A stretch of 64,000 nt of DNA from Hemicordylus capensis (taxonomy: Eukaryota; Chordata; Lepidosauria; Squamata; Cordylidae). Below the pieces are notes generated by a model. That model was given only the letters and a program-made list of their open reading frames with translations, did no database searches and was not told the origin of the DNA. Shown here in pieces: positions 21,734-31,300 of the stretch. The stretch lies in the NCBI RefSeq assembly GCF_027244095.1, contig NC_069669.1:10380501-10444500 (forward strand), written 5' to 3'. Numbering within the stretch: the first letter of the stretch is position 1; every line of letters begins with the position of its first letter. A program made the position numbers and the translations under genes.

Positions 21734-22028
21734 GGCATCGGAGAGGGACAGATCATGGAGCTGTGATGTGCCGGTCCCAAGAAGCATCTTGCCTGCCTGT
21801 GCAGAGCCAAGGGGTGAAGCTGGGGGCCTTGGGAGCTGTTTGCTGGCAGAAGGGAGCTGTTGGGTGCCCCCAGGAAGGTAAGCGCCTTCTCCCAGCACAT
21901 TTAGCCTGGCTTGTAAATAAAGGGATGTCTTTTTCTTTAGTTGCTAGGAGAGATAGTAAAGGGGAGTGGTTAGAGAAGGGTGGCCACATGTGTATGAACC
22001 CCAATCCTTTAAGTGGGAACCCCAAATA

Positions 22029-22280
22029 GGGTTGCCAACATTTCATTGCCAGAATGAGGGACACAAATTTTGGAGGGGGGGGTTGGCTTGGGCTGGCTGG
22101 CTGCGAGGACCAGGAGGTGTATGCCGTGGTGATCAAGAGCCTGAGTATCACTGATGTATAGGTATGTGATTGAATTATATGCTATTGAATAAATGAGGGA
22201 CAAATGCTGCCCCTAATGGGACCAACATTTCATCCCTGCAATGAGGGATGTCCCACATAATGAGGGACAGTTGGCAACCC
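22029..22280. mobile_element. MITE with GGGTTGCCAAC terminal inverted repeats
   Basis: The left end is GGGTTGCCAACATTTCATTG and the right end is GAGGGACAGTTGGCAACCC: an exact 11-base TIR with GAGGGAC repeated inside. No transposase; probably a non-autonomous hAT-like element. Confidence 0.6.
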
Positions 22281-22689
22281 GGACCCCAATACACCAAGAA
22301 AATGCTCTGGAGTTTTCCCAGACAGCAAGCTTGACCATGGGTTTACTGTGAGGCTTGCCTGTGCATTCAAAGTTGCCCCCCCCCCCCCCAAAAAAAAACC
22401 TTTGCAAAAAGTGGATTTTTTAAAACCCTGGATATAAATTGGGTTACACTCTTAATGCGTGACGAAGAACCCGAATTGTGGGTGTGAAGTGCTCCCCGAT
22501 CGCTCGCGGGGACTATCATCTGGCCGATATCTGGATGCACACTCTCCATGCTGGAGGAGATGCGAACTAAAAGCCGGGTGTGAAAAAGCTCCAGGTGAAC
22601 TTTGGGATGGAGGGAGAGACTTGTTCTGCTCTCTCTCTCTCTGTGTTATAGAGTTGTATCTGTATCTGTGTTATAGAGTTGTTGTTGTT

Positions 22690-22855
22690 GTATCTGCTTT
22701 GTGTGCAGAAGGCCCCAGGTTCCATCCCTGGCTGGCAGCAACTCCAGGTAGGGGTGGCAAAGACCCCTGCCTGAAACCGTGGAAAGCTGCTGCCAGTCAG
22801 TGTAGGAAATACTGAGCTCGATGGAAGGCAGTAGAAGGCAGCTTCCTAAGTATTA
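22690..22855 (+). mobile_element. SINE, tRNA-like head plus tail
   Basis: It runs from ATCTGCTTTGTGTGCAGAAG and CCCAGGTTCCATCCCTGG to GGCAGCTTCCTAAG. Confidence 0.65.
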
Positions 22856-22904
22856 TAGCAACTGCTTGGGTGCCAGTGCATGGTCCAAGGGCAAGGGATA
22901 CAGC

Positions 22905-22968
22905 CGCCTTGCTGAAGCTAAGCTGGTCTTGGTGTGGTCAGTGCTTGGATGGGAGACCCATGTTTGTC
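22905..22968 (+). mobile_element. 5S rRNA-derived fragment (best 5S match)
   Basis: GCTGAAGCTAAGCTGG, GTCAGTGCTTGGATGGGAGA and CCC track vertebrate 5S rRNA through box A, the intermediate element and box C. The 5' and 3' thirds of 5S are missing, so it is a SINE head or 5S retro-fragment, not a functional gene. Confidence 0.65.
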
Positions 22969-22973
22969 GCCTT

Positions 22974-23061
22974 TGGGGATGGGGCTGTAGTCAGTAGGAG
23001 ACAATCTGCTTTGCATGCAGAAGACTCCAGGTTCAATCCACGGCAGCATCTCCAGGTAGGG
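22974..23061 (+). mobile_element. tRNA-headed SINE, interrupted by the next SINE
   Basis: GGGGATGGGGCTGTAGTCAG to CAGCATCTCCAGGTAGGGCT. The tail stops at the insertion point of the SINE at 23062-23355. GTAGGGCTGG resumes directly after that element. Confidence 0.7.
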
Positions 23062-23355
23062 CTGGTCTTGTGGTAGCAAGCATGACTTGTCCCCTTATCT
23101 AAGCAGGGTCTGCCCTGGTTGCATATGAGACTAGAAGTTTGAGCACTGGAAGATATTCCCCCTTTTGGGGATGGAGCCGCTCTGGGAAGAGCATCTAGGT
23201 TCCAAGTTCCCTCCCTGGCAGCATCTCCAAGATAAGGCTGAGAGAGACTCCTGACTGCAACCTTGGAGAAGCCGCTGCCAGTCTGGGTAGACGATACTGA
23301 GCTAGATGGACCAAAGGTCTGACTCAGTTTACGGCAGCTTCTTATGTTCCTATGT
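23062..23355 (+). mobile_element. Full-length 5S/tRNA-Ala SINE nested in another SINE
   Basis: The complete plus-strand order is visible. The 5S-like part (CTAAGCAGGGTCTGCCCTGG) comes first, then the tRNA-like part (GGGGATGGAGCCGCTCTGGG), then the tail ending GCTTCTTATGTTCCTATG. The flanks GTAGGGCTGG/GTAGGGCTGG look like a target-site duplication, which fixes the ends of the family. Confidence 0.8.
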
Positions 23356-23639
23356 AGGGCTGGGAAAGGCACAATAAGTTAAAACAATTTAAAGCATTCA
23401 AAATATGTACGTATATAATAGATATGTTATATATTATAAATAATATGAAATGATGTTACAATTATAATATATTACAAATAATATAGAATTAGAAATTCTA
23501 TTATGAATTATAAATTATAGAATTTATTTACAATGAAATTATTCTCATCCCCTTTTAGGTGAAGGATAATGATAATGTTTTTCAAATTAAATTATTCTTT
23601 TCCTGGAACCTTGGAGAAGCCGCTGCCAGTCAGTGTAGA

Positions 23640-23895
23640 GACAGTATTATTTATTTTTGTATTTATTTTTATTTATTGATTTGATTTCTATACTGCCCTT
23701 CCAAAAATGTCTCAGGGAGGTTTACACAGAGAAATAATAAATACATAAGATGGATCCCTGTCCCCAAAAGGCTCACAATCTAAAAAGAAATGTAAGATAG
23801 ACACCAGCAACAGTCACTGGAGGGATGCTGTGCTTGGGGTGGAGAGGGCCAGTTACTCTCTCCCTGCTAAATAAAGAGAATTGCCACGTTAAAAA
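23640..23895 (+). repeat. R1 family, most complete copy
   Basis: GATTTCTATACTGCCCTTCC, TTTACACAGAGAAATAATAA, GGATCCCTGTCCCC, CACAATCTAAAAAG, GACACCAGCAACAGTCACTG and AATAAAGAGAATTGCCACG appear in order. The TACTGCCCTTCC motif also opens other L2-like tails, so R1 may be part of one long LINE 3' region. Confidence 0.65.
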
Positions 23896-24187
23896 ATGGA
23901 CCAATGTTCTGACTCAGTATATGGCAGCTTCCTATGTCCCTCTGAGTAAGTGGGTGTGAGCGGTTGTTCAAGTCACAGGAAGAGCGCAAATTAAAAATGT
24001 GGCCACTCTCTTCCTCCCCTGAGTAGGTACCAGACCTACCGCCAGGGGTAATTTCTCAAATGAGAAGTTTCTCTTTCTGGGCATCATCTCCTCTGACTTT
24101 AAAACTCTTCCCCCCAACCTCAAAAGTGTTCAGGTAGTTATGATTGCTCAGCGGCAAAGAAATGCATTCACTCCAAGCCTTGACAGG

Positions 24188-24300
24188 CAGAATCTCTTCC
24201 AGTGCTCACACTTCTAGTCTCCCATTCACATGCAACCAGGGCAGACCCTGCTTAGCTAAGGGGACAAGTCATGCTGGCTACCACAAGACCAGCTCTCGTC
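24188..24300 (-). mobile_element. 5S-like SINE head fragment
   Basis: CACTTCTAGTCTCCCATTCA and GACCCTGCTTAGCTAAGGGG in reverse orientation. Confidence 0.6.
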
Positions 24301-24479
24301 ACCAGTAAATGAAATACAATGCACAGGAGCCAGCAAAGATCCCCGGCCTCCCGGAATGGATATATCAGGGGAAGAGGTAGGGGTTGCAAATTGGTAATTA
24401 GAACAAAATAGTATTTATTATTTATTTATTCAATTTCTAGACCACCCTTCCAAAATGGCTCAGGGTTAGGGTTAGGACC

Positions 24480-25200
24480 TGTCCATCCACAACTCTTTGG
24501 AAATGTGAATAGTTGTCTTAACTGTTATTTTAGGTACGTGCGCCAAGGGAGATGGGGTACTATAACTCTCCTTCCTCTGTGCACACAGCATAGCCATCGA
24601 TATAGCAGAACAGAATCCGAAATCAGTTGTGTGGGATGGACAGACACTGGAGCCATGAATTTCCCGAGTGTAATAAAACCGCTTTTCTTGGCAAGTGTGT
24701 TGATTTACCCTTCGGATCTTCTTGCTGGAGTGGGAAACAGCTCTGCCTCGCCGCAATCCATCATCAGGCCGGGAAACGGAGGTTCAGAGAAACTGGCCTT
24801 CAATTCACAGTGGCTGGAGTGGCAGCCACAAATATCAGACTCCTCCGCCCTGCCCCCAAGCATAAATCGGCACTGAGAATTTGTTTCCTGTTTGCCAAAT
24901 CTCCAGATTAAAACGAGCGTCCCAGGAGAATTTCAAGCCATTTTGACTGGCACTGACTAATGGGGCTCTGGCTGAAACCTGCAATTCTTATGCTGTTCAT
25001 TTGCAAGGCAGGAATTTGTGTAAGGCAGCACCCTCTGAGTTCCAGCATCATTATTAAGTCAGCAACTCTGGCCAGGGCCCCGGGAGCTGTGCAGACAGAC
25101 TGTCATCGTGGAGGAAAAGCACTTTGCAATATGGCATGCGGCCCTCTGCTATTCACGGGTGAGAGTTAAAAGTCCAGCTGGGCATGTCCTAGCCCAGTGA
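24480..25200. other. Repeat-free stretch upstream of GALR2
   Basis: About 700 bases show none of the repeat families seen elsewhere. Base composition is balanced. Candidate sites such as GTTTGCCAAATC and TTTGCAATATGGC can be read, but no exon or start site. It could be a conserved regulatory element; this is only an inference from the absence of repeats. Confidence 0.3.
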
Positions 25201-25354
25201 TCTTGGCTGCTTTCCTAGCAGGGGCTACTTGGGCTAAAGAACTTCCATTATGAGAGCCATTTCTCCCTGTGCTGATTTCTGCACAAGACTATACTTTTCT
25301 CAGTGCTGGGAGGGCCCTTTAAAAGGGTCAGAGCCCTCTCTTATGTGCTCTAGG

Positions 25355-25466
25355 ACTGGGTTGGGCAAACCTAGCCCTCCAGATGTTGTTGAACTACAAC
25401 TCCCAGCATCCCCCACCACAGCTGAGGATGCTGGGAGTTGTAGTTCAATAACATTTGGAGGGCCTC
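25355..25466. mobile_element. Palindromic MITE, well preserved
   Basis: CCCTCCAGATGTTGTTGAAC, TACAACTCCCAGCATCC and their inverse (GGATGCTGGGAGTTGTAG, TTCAATAACATTTGGAGGGC) flank a short AC-rich centre. Confidence 0.75.
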
Positions 25467-25554
25467 CTTCATCTGGGTGCTTTCCAGGTTACACCCTACC
25501 ACACAGTGGCACTACAGATCTGCTAAGTCCCTGCTATCACCCCTGCTAACCTGG

Positions 25555-25773
25555 CAGAGAGGCACCTTTTAATGTGGTGATTCTCTTTATTTAGCAAGGG
25601 GAGAGTAACTGGCCCTATCCACCCCCAGCATAGGACCTCCAGTGATTGTTGCTGGTGTCTATCTTATGTTTCTTTTTAGCTTGTGAGCCCTTTGGGGACA
25701 GGGGTCCATCTTATTTATTTATTTTTTCTCTGTATAAACCACCCTGAGCCATTTTTGGAAGGGCAGTATAGAA

Positions 25774-25804
<31 letters not shown>

Positions 25805-25834
25805 TAGTAGTAGTAGTAATAATAATAATAATAA

Positions 25835-25865
<31 letters not shown>

Positions 25866-25893
25866 AAGAAGAAGAAGAAGAAGAAGAAGAAGA
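25555..25893 (-). repeat. R1 family copy with a long compound microsatellite
   Basis: R1 in reverse (AATGTGGTGATTCTCTTTAT, GGCCCTATCC, TTGTGAGCCCTTTGGGGACA, AGGGCAGTATAGAAAG) passes into (AAT)n, (AGT)n and a (GAA)n run of about 18 units at 25776-25893. The order suggests that the microsatellite grew at the repeat tail. Confidence 0.7.
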
Positions 25894-26145
25894 CGTGTGC
25901 TTCCTGTACTTCCTGTCTTGTGCCACCACCGTCCCTGTGCTGACAACAAGGTGCCGTTCATTCACATTTCTGATGACTTCTTTCGGATTTTATCTTTGCG
26001 TCGTAGTGCAGCAACGTTGCATGTGCTTTGCAAAAAAATAGCTGTATTTTCCCACTGGGGGAGGTTTGCGCAAGTTAGAAAAGACTGCTCCCCCTGCTGG
26101 TGGCTTTGTGCAACAAACAGCTGGTCCTTTTATTGATGTTTTCAA

Positions 26146-26310
26146 TACCTTATACCGAATCGGACCCGTGGTCCTTCTCGCTCAGTGTTGTCTACACCGA
26201 CTGGTAGTGTCTCTCAAAGGTTTTAGGCAGGGATCTCTCCCAGCCCTACCTGGAGATGCTTCCAGGGAGTGATCCTGGGCCTGAAAAGCAGATGCTTTTC
26301 AACTCAGCTA
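26146..26310 (-). mobile_element. Old SINE immediately upstream of GALR2 exon 1
   Basis: CCTTATACCGAATCGGACCC, CACCGACTGG, GGAGATGCTTCCAGGGAGTG and GCAGATGCTTTTCAACTCAG match the tRNA-headed SINE but with many changes. It ends about 115 bases before the GALR2 ATG and is probably inside a 5'UTR intron. Confidence 0.6.
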
Positions 26311-26379
26311 CGGGCCCACCCTTTTGGTGCCATTCAGATGATGTCAGATGACATCATGATGTCCTGACCGCAAAATCCT

Positions 26380-26425
26380 TACTTACCAGATCCTTTCCCT
26401 CCCTCTGTTTGCCCACAGAGCCAAA
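26380..26425 (+). promoter_or_regulatory. GALR2: 3' splice site and Kozak context before GALR2 ATG
   Basis: A pyrimidine tract (CCTTTCCCTCCCTCTGTTTG) followed by CCCACAG, ending at 26418, is a strong splice acceptor seven bases before the ATG. It predicts at least one non-coding upstream exon. The start context CCAAAATGA has A at -3. Confidence 0.6.
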
Positions 26426-26799
26426 ATGACCGATCACGAAGATTTTGCCAGCTTGGCTGGACACTGGAATGCCTCAGACACCTACCAGTTCAGCCCGGCC
26501 AGCATCCTCGTCCCGGTCATCTTCTCGCTCATCTTCCTCCTGGGCACAGTCGGCAACAGCCTGGTCCTGGCTGTGCTCCTGCGGAACGGGCAGATGGGTC
26601 ACAACAGCACCAACCTCTTCATTCTCAACCTCAGCCTGGCCGACTTCTTCTTCATCATCTTCTGCGTGCCCTTTCAGGCTACGATCTACTCCTTGGAGGG
26701 CTGGGTCTTCGGTTCGTTCATGTGCAAGACCGTCCACTTCTTCATTTACCTTACCATGTATGCCAGCAGCTTCACTTTGGCCGCTGTCTCCGTGGACAG
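26426..26799 (+). CDS. GALR2: Galanin receptor type 2, coding exon 1
   Basis: Class A GPCR for galanin and, in many vertebrates, spexin; GALR2 usually couples to Gq/11. This exon encodes residues 1-124 plus two bases of codon 125. Visible features are a short extracellular N-terminus with an N-glycosylation site (N15-A-S), TM1 with GN at 43-44, TM2 with LAD (D73) and [17 protein letters not shown] at about 80-96. The exon also encodes conserved extracellular C100 at the top of TM3 and the TM3 run to VSVDR. The exon stops inside the DRY motif at AG|GTAACG, the known GALR2/GALR3 intron position. Residues resemble non-mammalian GALR2 most ([30 protein letters not shown]). The [17 protein letters not shown] string is shared with GALR3, so a GALR2-like (2b) paralogue is the main alternative. 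ATG choice: only in-frame start, good context, just after an acceptor. Confidence 0.93.
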
Positions 26800-26927
26800 G
26801 TAACGGCAGCAAAGAAGAGCCCAGATCCTTCCAAAATAGTCTCCAGAAGTGCTGGGTGGTGTCATGGTGGAGCAGAAAAAATGGTTTAGCACCACTCCAG
26901 AAGTCAGGAACACTCTCAGATTTCCAA

Positions 26928-27232
26928 TTCCTTTTTTTAAAAAAGTAGTATCCAGAGATACTTTAAAAAAAAAAGAATCTGAAATCTTAGTGTCTCTTCG
27001 ATGAGACAGAGTCATCAAACAGAGTCATCAGAGTCATCATCATTAACTTGCCAGACTCAATAATATATCCAATCCAGTGAAAGTCAAAGCCAAACAGATA
27101 AAGCCCTATTCAGACAGCTGAGTCTGTCAAGTTAACACATCTGACGCTGTCTCATCAAGGAGACACATTTCAGATTCTTTTAAAAAAAGAATCTCTGGAT
27201 ACTACTTTTTTAAAAAAACCCGGCCAATTTTT
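26928..27232. mobile_element. Foldback element with ~75-bp inverted arms
   Basis: The left arm AAAAAAGTAGTATCCAGAGA, AAAGAATCTGAAAT and GAGACAG pairs with CTGTCTCATC, ATTTCAGATTCTTTT, TCTCTGGATACTACTTTTTT. The arms enclose about 130 bases. Probably a MITE; no coding capacity. Confidence 0.7.
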
Positions 27233-27257
27233 TTAAAAAAAGCCACTCTACTCTTCC

Positions 27258-27385
27258 CTCCATCCCCTGAGGGGAAGATCTTCCAGTGCTCACACATCAA
27301 GTCTCCCTTTCATATGCAACCAGGGTGGACCCTGCTTAGCTAAGGGGACAAGTCATGCTTGCTACCACAGGACCAGCTCTCCTCC
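27258..27385 (-). mobile_element. 5S-like SINE head fragment in GALR2 intron
   Basis: CCCCTGAGGGGAAGATCTTC, CAAGTCTCCCTTTCATATGC and CCCTGCTTAGCTAAGGGGAC in reverse. Confidence 0.6.
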
Positions 27386-28104
27386 CTCTCTCTCTCCTAA
27401 TCCCTCTGCATCCTCCTTCATCTGGGGAGACTGCCAGTGGGGGAAAGAGGGCCACCCCGCCTCCTCTTGATGATCCCTAGTACCTGGTATTCAGGGGACT
27501 CATGTGAATGCGTCTAGTGTCTATTTAGGTTTTTACCATCTTGCATTGGCCTCCAGTGCCTCCCCAGAAGAATATCTTCCCTCCCCAGGAATATCCCTGG
27601 CTTATGCCCGCCTGTCTCTTCTCCCATCTGCCTGCCAGCTCCATCCCCACAGGCCCACAAGGCAGCTGCAAACCCTTCCCTTAGCTGCCTTGCCAGCCCC
27701 TTGCTGTCAAAACAAACATCAGGTCCCCTTTTCTTCTGGAGTGTGGAGGGGGGTGGGTGGGAGGAGAAAGAGACAAGCAGGCAGATGGTCTCCATCAAAC
27801 ACTTGTAATCTCTGCTCCCTGGAGCATTTCCTGCCACAGGACACAGCGCTGGGAAGGGGATGGCTGCTCAGAGCATTGTTGTGACGTTCAAGAAGCCACC
27901 GCCCCCCAAGAAATCAAAGCCAAACATCTTACAAATGGCATCCACGGGCTCCAGTGGTCCCTATTTAGGAAGTCTGGTGAGGGATGGGTGAGGGAGCTTA
28001 GCCCGGAGAAGAGGAAGGGGAGACCTGATAGCTGTCTTCAAATACCTGGATTCTTATGTAGGAGGAGGACTTGTTCTCTGCTGTTCCTAAAGGCAGGGCA
28101 AGGA

Positions 28105-28375
28105 GCATAAGAAGCTGCCTCCTACTGAGTCTGACCATTGGTCCATCTAGCTCAGTATTGTCAACACAGACTGGCAGCAGCTACTCTAAGGTTGCAGGCA
28201 GGAATCAGTCCTATCTTGGAGATGCTGCAGGGGAGGGAACTTGGAAGCATGCAGGGGCGCTTCCCAGAGCAGCCCTGTCCCCTAAGGGGCAATGCCGTAC
28301 AGTGCTCACATGTAGTCTCCCATTCAGATGCAAACCAGGGTAGACCCTGCTTAGCAAAGGGCATCATTTGTGATA
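28105..28375 (-). mobile_element. 5S/tRNA-Ala SINE in GALR2 intron
   Basis: CATAAGAAGCTGCCTCCTAC through the tail to CCCTGCTTAGCAAAGGGCAT. The tRNA-like middle is shortened (GGAAGCATGCAGGGGCGCTT). Confidence 0.7.
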
Positions 28376-28974
28376 TTACCATTCGAGAATAAATGGCCAT
28401 AGAATCCAATGGATGAAGAGAAGCCTTCAGTGCTAAGTAAAATGCTCAATCCAGATATCACATCAAACCATGGTTTGCACTAATCATGGTTTGAACTTCC
28501 CAATGGCCACATTTGCACATAACGTGAAACCGGAGTATAGAGGGCCAGAGGTTGCCAAACCTGCAGGTCTGAATGCAGGAAAGTCCAGTTCCGTGCGGAG
28601 AGCAAACTAAGGTTTTGCTCTCCAAATTCCAGTTTGAATCCTCGGGCTGTGAGTTTCAGTGTTATAGTTCGTTCCCATTTCAGTAGTTGGTTCCCATTTC
28701 AGTGGTCCGTTCCCATTTCAGTGATATTTTCCCCAAGAGGAAAAGGGGATCACTGTAGCTTGAATTTGTCAATTCAGACATCGGATCAAATGGCAGAAAA
28801 ACTGCAGCTGGCAGACATCTTTAGAATAGGGGGCTACATTCAGACTACTTAGTTATGACTAAGCACCAGAGAAATCAACAAGAAGTTAGTCATGACTAAT
28901 GGGAATTAGTCATGATAAAAGGTGCTTTCAATAGAGAAAAACCTCATTTGAAAATGGAAACTCTTTTAGCTTAC

Positions 28975-29190
28975 CCACTTTCAATCCACACAATGTATTT
29001 CCCCATCTCACAATTTCACAGTTCCATCTGCTGGCCATTTGCTGCCAATCCATGGTGAGGATCAACTCTTTTAGACTTCCTGCAGGACTGGGATAATCTG
29101 AAAAGAGTCGATTTTCATCATGTATTGGCAGCAAATGGCCAGCAGGCAGTGCTGCAAAATTGCATTATGGGGAAGTACGTCATTTGGACC
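28975..29190. mobile_element. Foldback element in GALR2 intron
   Basis: CCATCTGCTGGCCATTTGCT, GCCAATCCATG pairs with CATGTATTGGCAGCAAATGG, CCAGCAG. Outer AATGTATTTCCCCATCTCAC and GCATTATGGGGAAGTACG continue the arms. Confidence 0.65.
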
Positions 29191-29462
29191 CCACATCCAC
29201 AGGCAACAAGAACTTGAAACAGAGTTTGTCTCCATCTGGAAGCACCCCAACTTATTTTTATGCTGCCAAACATTTCCAATTTTGGTTTGCCAGCTAATGT
29301 CCTAATTGAAGCCATCAAACAGTGATGGGGCAGGGGATGAGGTTCAAGCTGACATTCTTGAAACAAGTCCCCAAGTGTGACGAGTTCATAAGACTGTCCC
29401 CATTTTCCAGATTTCTCAGATGTTCCTCACCAGTTCCTAAGTCTGTTGACCTCTTTTGGCAG

Positions 29463-30216
29463 GTATTTGGCTATCCGCTACCCGCTGCGCTCCCGGGAGT
29501 TACGGACACCGTGCAATGCGGTCGTGGCCATGGCGGTTATCTGGGCTCTCTCCGTGATCTTTTCGGGGCCCTACCTGAGCTACTATGACCTGATTGAATG
29601 GGAGGCCAGCTACATCTGCGTTCCAGGCTGGGAAGAATGGAGGCGCAAGATCATGGACACCAGTACCTTCATCTTTGGCTATGCGATCCCGGTGCTGATA
29701 GTCAGCCTCTCCTACACCAGGACAATTAAATACCTGTGGACAGCTGTGGACCCCCTGGAGGACATGTCGGAGTCCAAGAAGGCCAAACGCAAGGTCACCA
29801 AGATGATCATCATCGTGACCATCCTCTTCTGCCTGTGTTGGCTCCCCTACCATGTGGTGGTCCTTCGCTACCTCTACGGAGGAGACTTCCCTTTCAACCA
29901 GACCACCTATGCTTTCCGACTGCTTTCCCACTGTATGGCCTATGCCAACTCATGCCTCAACCCCATTGTCTATGCTTTGGTCTCCAAGCACTTCCGCAAG
30001 GGGTTCAAGAAGGTCTTTAGCTGCCTGCTGAGAAAGAAGGCCCGGAACAAGGTCCATGTCATCCACGCTGCCCATACAGTGCCTGGCTTTGAAGCAGGTT
30101 CTACAGAAGTATCCCAGATGAACGAGGACAACCACGGGCAGCTGAATGAATGTGGGCGGGATCTGAGGTCCTTCATGGTCCCATCAGGTTCCACTCGGCC
30201 TCTCCACATTTCTTAA
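29463..30216 (+). CDS. GALR2: Galanin receptor type 2, coding exon 2
   Basis: Encodes the end of codon 125 to residue 375 and the stop at 30214-30216. It begins YLAIRYPLRSRELRTP (completing DRY). TM4 has W152, and ECL2 has PYLSYYDLIEW and the disulphide partner C177 in YICVPGWEEWRR. TM5 lies at about 193-210 and the third loop is SESKKAKRKVTK. TM6 has CWLPYH at 250-255, TM7 has NSCLNPIVYAL (NPxxY at 291-295), and helix 8 is KHFRKGFKKVF followed by a candidate palmitoyl Cys at 312. The joined protein is 375 residues (human GALR2 is 387), with no internal stop, so the gene looks intact. The tail is less Gly/Ala-rich than the human one. The YICVPGWEEWRR loop and SHCMAYANSCLN resemble GALR3 and fish GALR2. 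GALR2 is the best call, with GALR2-like/2b as the alternative. Confidence 0.93.
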
Positions 30217-30790
30217 GTAGAGTTCAAGATGAACATAGGCGGATGGTGTGAGGGACTTCTATCAAGACCATTCAGGGGGTGATTTCTTTCTTCTGTACTC
30301 TCCACACACAATGTGCTGTGCACTGAAGGGGAGTGTACCTTCTCCACTTTTCTCTTCAAGTGGGAGATTTTCTTTAGTCTAAAATCTCCCTATGTTCTGC
30401 TCTGTTATTTTTCAGGGGGGGGGTTGGTCATGGGGTTTTGGACAAAGGGTAAAATAGCATATCTGTCCAAGCATTGTCAACCAAGTGTTTCTGTCCGCAA
30501 TCCTCAGCAATTTTTCTTGAATTCCCTGTTTGAAAACGTTTATCTGTGCATGCTTTTAAGAGTCCTTGAGTTACAAGTGGTATCACACTGCTCACCAAGC
30601 CTATATTGCTCTACTGGTTTGATAATAAGGAAGTGTTAGGAAATGTCGGTGAAGATCTGGTATGAGACAAATCCTGTGAGGTAGATAGACAGGACAGCTT
30701 TGCCTTCACACATCAACCCTTTCATCATTCCTTACCTATAAATGGACTGCCATCCAATTAAAGAAATTGTCGTCAATTAAACAAATCAGT
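30217..30790 (+). other. GALR2: GALR2 3'UTR, probable
   Basis: Non-repetitive sequence after the stop. No AATAAA was seen nearby, but ATTAAA variants occur at 30757-30762 and 30776-30781 and could be the cleavage signal. The transcript end is not determinable from sequence alone. Confidence 0.45.
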
Positions 30791-30819
30791 TTTAATCAAT
30801 GAATCCTGCCTAGGACTAA

Positions 30820-31300
30820 TGGTTTTGAAGACAAAAGTATTTTGGATCACACCCAAGACTAAGTTCATAATGACTAAATCCCGTTGAAATCAATGAAACA
30901 AGTCATGCCTAACTGGTCTCATTGAGTTCAATAGTGCTTAGTCATAACTAGAGATGCTACCCTTTGTTTTTAAATGATGCATGTATATAGCTTTATTCAC
31001 ATGTTATGTTCACTGTTCACTGCACATAAGATCTATGACAAGTATACAGATCTGTACTCATGTAGTTATTCACACACAACATTCAAACCCATGTACACTT
31101 CCTACAGGCCTATTCACAGATTATTTTCAATTCATGTACAATCTGTGTACAGTGACTGCACATACAGATCTGTACACACAGCTCTGTACACACATATGGA
31201 TACTAACACATGTTCAGTGCACATACAGTAGTACACTTCTTATCTGTACCCTGGATTTGAGTGGGTATGTGTGTGTGTCATTGATTCACACAAACATGTG
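30820..31300. repeat. Degenerate interspersed repeat rich in TGTACA-type motifs
   Basis: 30840-30950 carries AGTCATAACT- and GACTAA-type motifs also present near 28848-28915. 30975-31260 repeats AGATCTGTAC, CATGTACA and TCTGTACAC many times without a fixed period. Possibly MITE remnants; the family is unknown. Confidence 0.4.

Larger units (their letters stand above)
26800..29462 (+). other. GALR2: GALR2 intron (2663 bp)
   Basis: GTAACG donor at 26800 and a pyrimidine-rich CCTCTTTTGGCAG acceptor ending at 29462. It interrupts codon 125 after its second base. It holds two foldback elements (26928-27232 and 28975-29190), a 5S-like SINE head (27258-27385), a SINE (28105-28375) and a three-copy short tandem motif GTTCCCATTTCAGT (28672-28728). 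No alternative exon was recognised. Confidence 0.85.

Noticed and set aside
22905-22968. Functional 5S rRNA gene
   Set aside because: Only the internal promoter section matches; the 5' and 3' parts are missing and no T-run terminator follows.
25776-25961. Poly-Lys/poly-Leu open frames
   Set aside because: They are translations of the compound AAT/GAA microsatellite.
28071-28392. Extra coding exon in the GALR2 intron
   Set aside because: The frame is SINE-derived (matches the 5S/tRNA-Ala family), and the receptor reads continuously without it.
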